DNA from: CAINVV01 sp037137375
GTDB lineage: Bacteria > Bacteroidota > Bacteroidia > Bacteroidales > Prolixibacteraceae
Direction of reading: 5' to 3'
Length of the DNA: 64,000 bases
Assembly (NCBI GenBank): GCA_037137375.1
Contig: JBAXKJ010000015.1
Span: forward strand, 65,896-129,895
Position numbers and translations under genes: made by a program. Positions 18,634 through 27,500 of this stretch are shown here, in pieces (position 1 is the stretch's first letter; each line of letters begins with the position of its first letter). The notes under the pieces were generated by a model. The model did no database searches, was not told where the DNA came from, and worked only from the letters and a program-made list of their open reading frames with translations.

Positions 18634-19488
18634 ATGGAAATGAATTTTTTTGTCAAATCGCACGGGCTCGGAAACGAATATATTGTGCTCGACCAATCAT
18701 TTATTGATTTCGAACTGACTAAAGAGCGCATCATTCAATTGTGTAATATTCATGTCGGTATCGGTTCAGATGGAATTCTACTTAATATTTCTACCGGGAA
18801 AGCCGACTTTGGACTTAGAATCCTTAATCCCGACGGCTCCGAAGCAGAGAAAAGCGGCAACGGTTTGAGAATTTTTGCCAAATACCTGTTCGACTATGGA
18901 TTTACCCATAATATGAACTTTACAATCGAAACCCTCGGTGGCGTTGTAACAGCGCATATCCTTGAGCTCAGGGATGGGAAAGCCTTTATGATCAGGGTGG
19001 ATATCGGCAGGGCAAATTTTAAAGCCTTGGAAATCCCGGTGGACTTCCCAGGCGAAGAGTGCTTCGATGAGCCATATTTTATTGAAGGCACAGAATATCA
19101 TTTCCATTGTGTTTCACTCGGCAATCCCCATTGTGTGGTGGTGAAGGAGGAACTGGATGTTGCAGAAATTAAAAGAGTTGGTACCCTGATAGAAAACCAT
19201 AAAATCTTCCCCAACCGCATTAACGTGCAGTTCGTGAAGGTCGTATCCCGTGACGTAGTGGACGCCCTGATATGGGAACGGGGTGCCGGTTTCACCCAGG
19301 CTTCGGGAAGTTCTTCGAGCGCCATTGCGGCAGTTTTGATGAAAAAAGGATTAACAAACAGAAATATCACCGTTCGGATGCCTGGAGGTACCCTCAAAAT
19401 TGAGGTAGATGAAGACTGGAATATCCGCCTGACGGGGGAAGTCAGGGAAATTGTGAGTGGTATTCTTAGCCGGGAACTCTTCTGGTAA
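18634..19488 (+). CDS. Diaminopimelate epimerase homologue with both catalytic cysteines replaced by serine
   Basis: The 284-residue protein has the DapF fold signature throughout: HGLGNEY near the N terminus, GIGSDGILL, NPDGSEAEKSGNG, SLGNPHCVV, and WERGAGFTQASGSS. In active DapF the two acid/base cysteines sit in xCGNG and ACGSG or ACGTG; here they are Ser74 (codon AGC, 18853-18855) and Ser224 (codon TCG, 19303-19305). Substrate-binding Asn, His and Glu-Arg motifs are kept. DapF interconverts LL- and meso-DAP by a two-thiol mechanism, so the predicted activity is doubtful. Context (dapL divergent, lysA-like 92 bases downstream) still argues for a DAP-related role. The start is ATG 18634 (or 18640); an upstream TTG at 18598 would add 12 non-family residues. 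Symbol withheld because of the missing cysteines. Confidence 0.85.
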   Translation: MEMNFFVKSHGLGNEYIVLDQSFIDFELTKERIIQLCNIHVGIGSDGILLNISTGKADFGLRILNPDGSEAEKSGNGLRIFAKYLFDYGFTHNMNFTIETLGGVVTAHILELRDGKAFMIRVDIGRANFKALEIPVDFPGEECFDEPYFIEGTEYHFHCVSLGNPHCVVVKEELDVAEIKRVGTLIENHKIFPNRINVQFVKVVSRDVVDALIWERGAGFTQASGSSSSAIAAVLMKKGLTNRNITVRMPGGTLKIEVDEDWNIRLTGEVREIVSGILSRELFW

Positions 19489-19580
19489 TAAATTTATAAC
19501 CTAAATTTGTTTTTTAGAATAAGTTTAAATAACACCTCTCTGCCTTTTTTTGTAAATTTGCCGATTCAAATATTTCAACA

Positions 19581-20846
19581 ATGACCGAAAAGATCATACC
19601 ATTTTCAAAAGAGGAATTAGCAAAGATTGCTGAGAAATATCCTACACCATTTCATATTTATGACGAAAAAGGGATGCGTGAATATGCCCGCAAATTCGTC
19701 AGCGCATTCTCCTGGAACCCGGGTTTTAAGGAGTATTATGCCATTAAATCTGCTCCCAATCCATTCTTGATGAAGATCTTACGCCAGGAAGGTTTCGGCA
19801 TCGACTGCAGCTCTATGGCCGAGTTGGTACTGGCAGAAAAGGTAGGCTTACGTGGTGAAGAGATCATGTTTACCTCCAACGACACACCCGCTTACGAATA
19901 TAAAAAGGCTCTCGAACTCGGAGCCATCATCAATCTCGACGATTTTGCCCACATCAGCTACCTCGAACAAAAGGTCGGTTTACCTGAATTGGTCTGTTTC
20001 CGTTACAACCCGGGCGCACTCAAGGAAGGCAATGCCATCATCGGTCATCCTGAGGAGGCTAAATACGGATTCACCCGGGAACAGCTTTTCGAGGGATACA
20101 GAATCCTTCGCGATAAGGGAATCAAGCGATTTGGCATCCACACCATGGTGGCATCCAACGAATTGAATCCTGATTATTTCGTGGAAACAGCCCAGATTCT
20201 TTTTGAGCTGATCGTCGAACTTTACAAGACGCTGGGAATCACTTTCGAATTCGCCAATCTTGGCGGAGGAATAGGTATTCCTTACAAACCTGATCAACAG
20301 GCTGTAGACCTGGATAGAATGAGTAACGGTATCCGGGAAAGCTATGAAAAATTAATTGTCGCCAATGGACTCGACCCGCTCAAGATCTTCTTCGAATCGG
20401 GCAGGGCGATTACCGGACCATTTGGTTTCCTGGTATCCAGGGTACTGCATATCAAGAATACTTACAAGAAATATGCAGGCCTCGACGCTTCCATGGCAAA
20501 TCTGATGCGCCCAGCATTGTACGGTTCTTATCATCATATCACCGTTTTAGGTAATGAGGAGAATCCGTCCAAATTCATGTATGATGTGACAGGTTCCTTG
20601 TGCGAGAACAATGATAAATTCGCCATCAACCGGGTGCTGTCTAAAATGACCCCGGGAGATCTCGTGGTGATTCATGACACAGGCGCCCACGGTCATGCAA
20701 TGGGTTTCAACTACAATGGAAAGTTACGGTCGGCTGAATTGCTCCGCAGGGAAAACGGGGAAGTAATCCAGATACGCAGGGCGGAAACCCTGGACGATTA
20801 TTTTGCAACCCTGGATTTCAATGATCTGCCCGGATTTGGTGTCTAA
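19581..20846 (+). CDS. lysA: Diaminopimelate decarboxylase-family PLP enzyme
   Basis: The 421-residue alanine-racemase-fold decarboxylase has the PLP lysine in YYAIKSAPNP (Lys56), a glycine loop LGGGIG, the ESGR motif (FFESGRAITGP) and PALYGSYHHI. It belongs to a subfamily in which the usual C-terminal CES motif reads LCENNDKF and the usual GAY reads GAHGHAMGF. LysA converts meso-DAP to L-lysine and CO2, the last step of the pathway started by DapL. Substrate assignment therefore rests on family and on its position behind the dapF-like gene. TAAATTTG at 19553-19560 could be its own -7 element. It is followed after 12 bases by the glycosyltransferase gene. Confidence 0.85.
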   Translation: MTEKIIPFSKEELAKIAEKYPTPFHIYDEKGMREYARKFVSAFSWNPGFKEYYAIKSAPNPFLMKILRQEGFGIDCSSMAELVLAEKVGLRGEEIMFTSNDTPAYEYKKALELGAIINLDDFAHISYLEQKVGLPELVCFRYNPGALKEGNAIIGHPEEAKYGFTREQLFEGYRILRDKGIKRFGIHTMVASNELNPDYFVETAQILFELIVELYKTLGITFEFANLGGGIGIPYKPDQQAVDLDRMSNGIRESYEKLIVANGLDPLKIFFESGRAITGPFGFLVSRVLHIKNTYKKYAGLDASMANLMRPALYGSYHHITVLGNEENPSKFMYDVTGSLCENNDKFAINRVLSKMTPGDLVVIHDTGAHGHAMGFNYNGKLRSAELLRRENGEVIQIRRAETLDDYFATLDFNDLPGFGV

Positions 20847-20858
20847 AAATATTTACAG

Positions 20859-21737
20859 GTGAGAGTCTGCGGATTTAGTTTTGTTAAAAATGGTGTTCAG
20901 TATGACTATCCTGTCATAGAGGCGATTACGTCCATACTTCCGATATGTGACCATTTTATTGTGGCCGTTGGTGACTGTAATGACGGAACAAGGGAGTTGA
21001 TTGAATCCATTGGATCCGACAAAATTCAGATTATCGATACTGTGTGGGATCCTACCTTGAAGGAGCGGGGACGGGTACTTGCTTCCGAAACGAATAAGGC
21101 CTTTGACGCAATCCCGGAAGGGTATGACTGGTGTTTTTACATACAGGGAGACGAGGTGATTCATGAGAAATACCTGCCCGTAATCCTCAAAGCAATGGAG
21201 GATAACCTTCCGGATAAGGAAGTTCATGGACTGATATTTCACTATTTGCATTTTTATGGCACTTACGATTATTTTGCAGATTCACGCCGGTGGTACCGAA
21301 GTGAGATCCGTATCGTCCGCAACGACAAAATGATCCGTTCCTGGAACGATGCCCAGGGATTCCGATGGAAAGATGCCCGTAAACTGAAGGGGAAATTCGT
21401 CGATGCCACGGTTTATCATTATGGCTGGGTTCGTCCGCCGAAAAAAATGAAGGAAAAGCTCGAAGGCAGTAAGAATTACTGGGCTATCGACTCAAAGCAC
21501 ATCAAGACTATTAATCAAAGTTCTGCTGAATACGATTATACCAAGTCTATTGATAGTCTGGAGCGTTTCAGGGATACCCATCCAGAAGTGATGCAAAAGA
21601 GGCTGGAACAGCTGAACTGGCATCCGGAACTTTCCGAAAAGAAGAAGAAACTCACGGGAAAATATTTCTTTTTGTATTGGTTTGAGAAGTTTTTCAACTA
21701 CAGACCATTTGAAAATAAACACTTTATTGAGGTGTAG
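20859..21737 (+). CDS. GT-A (family 2-like) glycosyltransferase
   Basis: The 292-residue protein opens with a Rossmann-like strand (VCGFSFVKNG) and has DHFIVAVGDCNDGT and the acidic loop FYIQGDEVIHEKYL, resembling the nucleotide-sugar and metal-binding DxD-type region of GT-A enzymes. The middle is rich in aromatic residues (HYLHFYGTYDYF, RRWYRSEIRI). No signal peptide or membrane segment is seen, so it is probably a cytoplasmic enzyme of surface-glycan or lipid-linked saccharide synthesis; donor and acceptor are unknown. The start is GTG at 20859, since no upstream ATG fits and the N terminus aligns with the first strand. It ends six bases before the convergent tsaC stop. Confidence 0.78.
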   Translation: MRVCGFSFVKNGVQYDYPVIEAITSILPICDHFIVAVGDCNDGTRELIESIGSDKIQIIDTVWDPTLKERGRVLASETNKAFDAIPEGYDWCFYIQGDEVIHEKYLPVILKAMEDNLPDKEVHGLIFHYLHFYGTYDYFADSRRWYRSEIRIVRNDKMIRSWNDAQGFRWKDARKLKGKFVDATVYHYGWVRPPKKMKEKLEGSKNYWAIDSKHIKTINQSSAEYDYTKSIDSLERFRDTHPEVMQKRLEQLNWHPELSEKKKKLTGKYFFLYWFEKFFNYRPFENKHFIEV

Positions 21738-21743
21738 CGTTTC

Positions 21744-22313
21744 TTAAGGCCTGATAATCTGTATCTGGCCGCCCAATCCCAGTTTAATAATTGAAGATGG
21801 CTTCGATTTGGCAGTCTCGTCCTGACGGTATTGGACCACGTAGTCGACAGCCGTCAAAATCTCCTCACCGATCTGATCGAAATTTTGCGGGGACGGCTTT
21901 CCTGATAAGTTGGCAGAAGTCGAGACAATGGGACGGCGGAATTGCTGAATCAGATGCTCCGTGAAAGTCTCGGTAGTGATTCTGATACCAATGGTACCAT
22001 CCTCGCCAATAAGATTTGGAGCAAAATTTTTTGCACCGGGGTAAATTATGGTTAAAGGCTTGTCCGTTACCTCAATCAGCTCCCATGCAACTTCTGGAAC
22101 CTCCTTGATATAGGCGCTGAGCATGTTCGGATTTTCCATCAGCACCAGCATGCTTTTCGAATCTACCCGTTGTTTGATCTCAAAAATCCTCTTTACAGCA
22201 TCGGCATTGGTTGCGTCACAACCCAATCCCCATACCGTATCTGTGGGATACAGGATCACACCTCCATTCCGCAAAACCTGCAGCGCATTTTTTAGATCTT
22301 CCTTCTCAAACAT
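21744..22313 (-). CDS. tsaC: L-threonylcarbamoyladenylate synthase (Sua5/YciO/YrdC family)
   Basis: The 189-residue YrdC-fold protein makes threonylcarbamoyl-AMP from threonine, bicarbonate and ATP, the first step of t6A37 modification of ANN-decoding tRNAs. Family motifs are PTDTVWGLGCDA (residues about 22-33), KQRVDSKSMLVLM, and STSANLSGKPSP. The size matches the short TsaC/YwlC form without the Sua5 C-terminal domain. YciO paralogues of uncertain function share these motifs, so TsaC is the likely but not the only assignment. It lies downstream of rimM on the same strand with a gap of about 50 bases and may share its transcript. Confidence 0.88.
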   Translation of the reverse strand: MFEKEDLKNALQVLRNGGVILYPTDTVWGLGCDATNADAVKRIFEIKQRVDSKSMLVLMENPNMLSAYIKEVPEVAWELIEVTDKPLTIIYPGAKNFAPNLIGEDGTIGIRITTETFTEHLIQQFRRPIVSTSANLSGKPSPQNFDQIGEEILTAVDYVVQYRQDETAKSKPSSIIKLGLGGQIQIIRP

Positions 22314-22365
22314 AAATGCATTTTTAATAAAGTATACCTAGCAAGAGCCTGCTCAGTTGTCTCCG

Positions 22366-22905
22366 TTATTCCAGATACAAATCCACCAACCCTTCCGGAC
22401 AGTTCAGATGCAACTCTTGTTTCTCTTCATTGAATTCAGTGATGAAATCTTCTGCCAGTGGAACAAGGATTTCCTGTTTGCCATGCTGAATAGTGAGTAC
22501 GACATTTCCGGAGAAATCATCAACCCGAATGATCTTTCCCAACATTCCTTTATCCTGATCGAAGACCATATAACCCATCAGTTCGCTTAATTCTCCATCC
22601 GCAACCTGATCCTGTGCAACATCATTTGGAAGGAATATTCTGCATCCGCAGAAAGGACGAACTTTGTCGGCCGTTTCCAGATCATCAAACGCAAGGGACA
22701 CAGTCGTAGAAGTGCGAAAATTAATACCTTCCTCTGAAATAAAGAATGGAACCAACCCTCCTTCGACTTCCACCATCAAAAATTCTGTATCCTCCAGTAT
22801 ATCCTCAAAACCCTCTTCAATTTCCAGGACCATCTCACCCCTCAGGCCGTGTGGTTTGATAATTGTACCCATCGGGAAGAAATCCTGTTTGTTGGTAGAT
22901 GTCAT
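22366..22905 (-). CDS. rimM: Ribosome maturation factor RimM
   Basis: The 179-residue protein has the N-terminal RimM beta-barrel (FFPMGTIIKPHGLRGEMVLE, residues about 9-28) and a C-terminal PRC-barrel (LMGYMVFDQDKGMLGKIIRVDD, then QEILVPLAEDFI). RimM binds S19 in the 30S head and assists 16S rRNA maturation. It lies about 100 bases downstream of rpsP, the conserved rpsP-rimM order, but here a strong hairpin terminator sits between the two genes. The start ATG at 22905 places the conserved GTIIKPHG motif at the usual distance from the N terminus. Confidence 0.95.
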   Translation of the reverse strand: MTSTNKQDFFPMGTIIKPHGLRGEMVLEIEEGFEDILEDTEFLMVEVEGGLVPFFISEEGINFRTSTTVSLAFDDLETADKVRPFCGCRIFLPNDVAQDQVADGELSELMGYMVFDQDKGMLGKIIRVDDFSGNVVLTIQHGKQEILVPLAEDFITEFNEEKQELHLNCPEGLVDLYLE

Positions 22906-22940
22906 GGCCGGTTCTTAAATTAGCACACAAAAATAGCAAA

Positions 22941-22971
22941 TAAAAAAGCGATGGAAGGACTCCATCGCTTT
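22941..22971 (-). terminator. Rho-independent terminator between rpsP and rimM
   Basis: Perfect 11-bp arms (22945-22955 and 22961-22971) enclose a 5-nt loop, and on the minus strand the stem runs directly into a TTTTTTA tract. It follows the rpsP stop, so rimM expression would need read-through or its own promoter. Confidence 0.85.
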
Positions 22972-23007
22972 AATTCTTTCTCCGGGGAAACCCGGACAAA
23001 ATGTTGA

Positions 23008-23664
23008 TTATGCTTCAGTTGAATCCGTAGCAGCCTCAACTTCAGGAGCAGCAGCTTCTTCAACAGGGGCAGCAACAGCTTCAGTCACAACTTCAGCAAC
23101 CACCTCAGGAGCAGCTACAACTTCAGGTTCAGCCACAACTTCCGGAGCAACTTCAGCCTCAGGAGTAGCCAATGTGATAACAGGAGCTAATTTGGCAGCT
23201 GCGGCAGCGGCATTACGTTTGGCAATTTCTGCCAAACGAGCCTCGTTAACTTTTGATTCAGCTTTCAGCCTTGCTTTTTTCTCTTCTAACTGAGAGCTGG
23301 TAAGTTTTACTTTGGATGCCTCGACTTTAGCAGTCTTTTGTGTCATCCAGGCTTCAAATTTTACTTCAGCTTCTGCTTCCGTAAAAGCACCTTTTTTTGC
23401 ACCCTCAAGAAGGTGTTTTTTCATCATTACCCCTTCGCGGGAAAGGATAGAACGGGTAGTATCTGTCGGCTGAGCGCCTTTGAAAAGCCATGAAATAGCC
23501 TTGTCAAAATCAAGATCGATGGTGGCAGGATTAGTGTTTGGATTATAAGAACCAATCCTTTCAATAAACCTGCCATCTCGTGGCGCCCTGCTGTTTGCTA
23601 CCACAATGTGGTAGTAGGCATGTTGTTTGCGGCCATGCCTAGCCAAACGAATCTTTACTGACAT
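23008..23664 (-). CDS. rpsP: 30S ribosomal protein S16 with long Ala/Glu/Val-rich C-terminal extension
   Basis: Residues 1 to about 85 are a standard S16 (SVKIRLARHGRKQHAYYHIV, DGRFIERIGSYNPN, WLFKGAQPTDT), which stabilises the 16S rRNA 5' domain during 30S assembly. The protein is 218 residues long, more than twice bacterial S16, with a charged helical linker and then a low-complexity Ala-Glu-Val-Pro tail (about 160-218) ending DSTEA. Extended S16 proteins are usual in Bacteroidota; the tail has no assigned function and is likely disordered. A clear -7 element lies upstream at 23705-23712, and a terminator follows the gene. Confidence 0.96.
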   Translation of the reverse strand: MSVKIRLARHGRKQHAYYHIVVANSRAPRDGRFIERIGSYNPNTNPATIDLDFDKAISWLFKGAQPTDTTRSILSREGVMMKKHLLEGAKKGAFTEAEAEVKFEAWMTQKTAKVEASKVKLTSSQLEEKKARLKAESKVNEARLAEIAKRNAAAAAAKLAPVITLATPEAEVAPEVVAEPEVVAAPEVVAEVVTEAVAAPVEEAAAPEVEAATDSTEA

Positions 23665-23704
23665 ACAGTGTAACTCTTAAATGTTAATTAATAAAAACGA
23701 GGGG

Positions 23705-23712
23705 CAAAGGTA
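23705..23712 (-). promoter_or_regulatory. -7 element (TACCTTTG) for rpsP
   Basis: TACCTTTG reads on the minus strand 41 bases before the rpsP ATG and fits TAnnTTTG exactly. The -33 region is only T-rich. Confidence 0.6.
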
Positions 23713-23737
23713 CAATATTTCTTTGAAATAAAAATTG

Positions 23738-23745
23738 TATTTTTG
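23738..23745 (+). promoter_or_regulatory. -7 element (TATTTTTG) for the lipoprotein-dnaE transcript
   Basis: TATTTTTG lies 41 bases before the lipoprotein ATG at 23787, back-to-back with the rpsP element 25 bases away. It would also serve dnaE, which overlaps the lipoprotein gene. Confidence 0.45.
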
Positions 23746-23786
23746 CTAATTGTTAGAAGAAATGACTCATATTATAATTGTTAACA

Positions 23787-24500
23787 ATGGAAAATCGATT
23801 ACTTAGAATTTTCACGGTAGTAGTTGCACTTGGTTCACTACTAACATCCTGTACTAAGGTTACTGTGGATAAAAAGGTTTATGTGGATTCATATATCCAT
23901 TCGATTTATAACCGTTCTGGCCAACCGGTGTTCAGCGTGCTTCATTCTGCTTTTTGTTACGCCGCACTTTCGGGCGTAAGTGTTAAAGGTTCAACAGGTT
24001 CTGCCACAACGCTGGCCAAAGGCACCGTAGATGGGTTTTCTTTTTATACGCAGATAGATTCTACCAACTATAAAACAACTCCCCCGTTTCCAGACACTTA
24101 TACGTACACTGCCACTTACGAAGCTGGAGATGTTTTCACTGGTACAGAACTAACTTCCGGCGCATATCTTCTGCCAGCTGTTGGCTTGAACGCCACGAAG
24201 ACAACGACAGATATTGTCCTGGCATGGAAACCGGTTTCCAACGCAGGAGCCTACAAAGTCAGGATTTTTTATGATGATGGTAGCGCTACTGCGAGGACGA
24301 TGATCTATGAATCGGACTTCCTTGTACCCTTGAGTGCGACGGCTGATCTCTCGATTCCTTACTCGTTGACAAACCTTTCGCAGTACCTGAATTCTTATAT
24401 CTCTTTTGAAGTTTCCGCATTTATCTTTCAACAGGGGCAGGATACCTATGAAGCGGTTAGCTCGGCAACCTGCCGCAATAAGTTTCTATCTTCCAATTGA
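23787..24500 (+). CDS. Uncharacterised lipoprotein upstream of dnaE
   Basis: The 237-residue protein starts at ATG 23787 (an upstream TTG at 23778 adds three residues) and has a lipoprotein signal with lipobox LLTSC at about residues 18-22. The mature part is beta-strand-rich, with a fibronectin-like segment containing TDIVLAWKPVSNAGAYKVRIF and a late YISFEVSAF. No enzyme motif is visible and I do not recognise a named family. Its stop codon overlaps the TTG start of dnaE (TTGA), so the two are translationally close and probably co-transcribed, although a functional link between an envelope lipoprotein and the replicative polymerase is not expected. Confidence 0.75.
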   Translation: MENRLLRIFTVVVALGSLLTSCTKVTVDKKVYVDSYIHSIYNRSGQPVFSVLHSAFCYAALSGVSVKGSTGSATTLAKGTVDGFSFYTQIDSTNYKTTPPFPDTYTYTATYEAGDVFTGTELTSGAYLLPAVGLNATKTTTDIVLAWKPVSNAGAYKVRIFYDDGSATARTMIYESDFLVPLSATADLSIPYSLTNLSQYLNSYISFEVSAFIFQQGQDTYEAVSSATCRNKFLSSN

Positions 24501-27500
24501 TTCCATTTACTCACCTGCATGTCCACAGTCAATACTCGATTCTGGACGGCGCTGCCAGCGTTTCTGGTTTAATTTCGAAGGCAAAAAAGGACGGCATGAG
24601 CGCCCTGGCCCTTACCGATCATGGTAATATGTTCGGGATCAAGGAATTTCATGATGTTTGTAAAAAAAATGGGGTAAAGCCAATTCTTGGAGTTGAGACC
24701 TATGTCGCTTCAAGGGGAATCCAATATAAGGATAAAAACGAAAAGGAAGACCGGTCGGGCGATCACCTGATACTGCTGGCAAAAAACATGAAAGGTTACA
24801 GAAACCTGTTAAAACTTGTGACACTTGCCAATACGGAAGGGATGTATTACAAGCCGAGAATCGATAAGGTACTCTTGAAAAAGTATGGTGAAGGATTGAT
24901 TGTCTCGACAGCATGTCTCGGTGGCGAGATCCCTCAATTGATCATGAAAGGAGACCTGACAGGCGCAAGTGAAGCAATAACCTGGTATAAATCAATTTTT
25001 GGAGAGGATTTTTACCTCGAAGTACAGCGTCATCCGGCTAAAGATCCGGAATTGCGTCGGGACGTTTATGACAAACAGATGAGCGTGAACCAGGAACTGG
25101 TGAAACTGGCCGCGCGGCATCAGGTAAAACTCATCGCAACCAACGACTCCCATTTTGTGAACGAAGAGGATGCCGATGCGCACGATCTGCTGATATGTCT
25201 CAATACGGGAAAAGACCTCGACGATCCTACCAGGATGAAATATACCAAGGAGGAATGGCTTAAGAGTACCGCTGAAATGAATCAGCTTTTTGCCGATATG
25301 CCTGAAGTCCTGTCGAATACGAAGGAAATAGCGGATAAAGTTGAGTTTTATGAGCTGAACGCTAAACCCATCATGCCAGCCTTTCCTATCCCTGAAAGTT
25401 TCGGTACAGAGGAAGAATACCGCGAAAAATTCACAGAAGAACAGCTAAAAGAGGAGTTTGGTGACGACTTTGCCCGGATGGGAGGCTATGAAAGTACCTT
25501 AAGAGTGAAATATGAAGCTGATTATCTGCAGTCACTCGTAGAGCAAGGTGCCATCCGACGATATGGCCAAAATATCGACCCGGAAATCATGGAGCGCATT
25601 AGCTTCGAGTTACACGTGATCAAGACCATGGGCTTTCCTGGTTACTTTCTTATAGTTCAGGATTTTATCAATGCAGCCCGACGAATGGGAGTCATCGTCG
25701 GCCCTGGCAGAGGCTCGGCAGCAGGTTCGGTAGTCGCCTATACTACCGGGATCACCAACGTTGATCCGCTCAAATATGAACTGCTGTTCGAGAGGTTCCT
25801 GAACCCCGACCGTATTTCAATGCCGGATATCGATATCGATTTTGACGACGATGGTCGCCAACTGGTTCTCGATTGGGTCAAGGAAAAATATGGCCGCGAT
25901 CGCGTGGCCCATATCTGTACCTTCGGAACGATGGCCGCAAAGATGGCTATCCGTGATGTTGGAAGAGTACTCAGATTGCCCTTACCGGAGACTGATCGTA
26001 TTGCAAAACTCGTCCCTGATACGCCGAAGATCACTCTAAAGGAAGCTTATGCGAGCAATCCGCTTCTCGAAAGGGAGAGAAATTCTGTGAATCCGCTGGT
26101 GGTCCAGATGCTAAAATTTGCAGGTACCCTGGAAGGCTGTGTCAGGCAATTTGGCGTACACGCTTGTGGCGTAATCATTGGAAGGGATCCGCTGGATATG
26201 CATATTCCACTGATGCCAACCAAGGATGAAGATCTGCTCACCACTCAGTACGATGGGCATTTTGTGGAATCCATCGGATTGATGAAGATGGACTTCCTGG
26301 GTCTAAAAACATTGTCAATCATCAAGGAATGCCTGGAAAACATCAAACTTTCCAGAAAAATCGATCTGGATATCGACCTGATACCCATGGATGATGCCAA
26401 GACACTCGAACTTTTCAGTGCAGGTGAGACAACGGCTATCTTCCAGTTTGAATCTGCCGGAATGAAAAAATGGCTCAGACAGTTGCAATCCAACTGCTTC
26501 GAAGATCTTGTGGCCATGAATGCGCTTTACCGTCCAGGACCAATGGATTATATTCCTTCCTATATCAATCGTAAACATGGCCGCGAAGATGTGATCTACG
26601 ACCATCCCATTATGGAGATGTATCTCAAAGATACTTATGGTATTACGGTGTATCAGGAACAGGTGATGCTCCAGGCAAGGGCGCTTGCCAACTTCACCAG
26701 GGGTCAGTCTGACTCACTTCGGAAAGCCATGGGTAAGAAAGACCGCAAGATGATGGATGAGCTCAAAGTACTCTTCAAAGAAGGTTGTAAAAAAAATATC
26801 ACCTTCGTGGAAGGCTGTAAAGAGATGGGCAAGCAGCCGGATTCGTTGACTGAAAAGATCTGGAAGGACTGGGAATCTTTCGCATCCTACGCCTTCAATA
26901 AATCACACTCTGTTTGTTACGCATTTATTGCCTACCAAACAGGATATCTCAAGGCTCACTATCCATCAGAATTCATGGCCGCCGTCCTGAGTTGTAATCT
27001 TTCCAATTCTGATAAGATTTCACTCTTCATGGATGAGTGCAATCATATGGATATGAAGGTATTGGGACCAGACGTAAACGAGTCCAGGTCTTCTTTCTTT
27101 GTGAACAAAATCGGTGCCCTTCGCTTCGGATTGACTGCCATCAAAGGGGTAGGCGCCGGTGCGGTAGCGGATATTCTCAAAGAACGTGATCTTAATGGGG
27201 AATTCAAGAGTATTTTCGATTTTGTAGAACGTGTGAACCTTCAGTCTACTAACAAGAAAAACATGGAGGCACTGGCAATGGCCGGTGCATTCGACAGTTT
27301 TCAAACGATGAACAGGGCACAGTTTTTTGCGGATATGGGAGATGGAACGACCTTCATCGAGGCGCTGCTAAAATATGGAAACAAAATTCAAAGTGAGAAA
27401 TCCGGATCGATGGCCAATCTCTTTGGTGACATACAGCCAATATCCATAAAACTTCCAGTGGTTCCTAATGTACCGGAATGGCCGGGTATCGTAGCACTGG

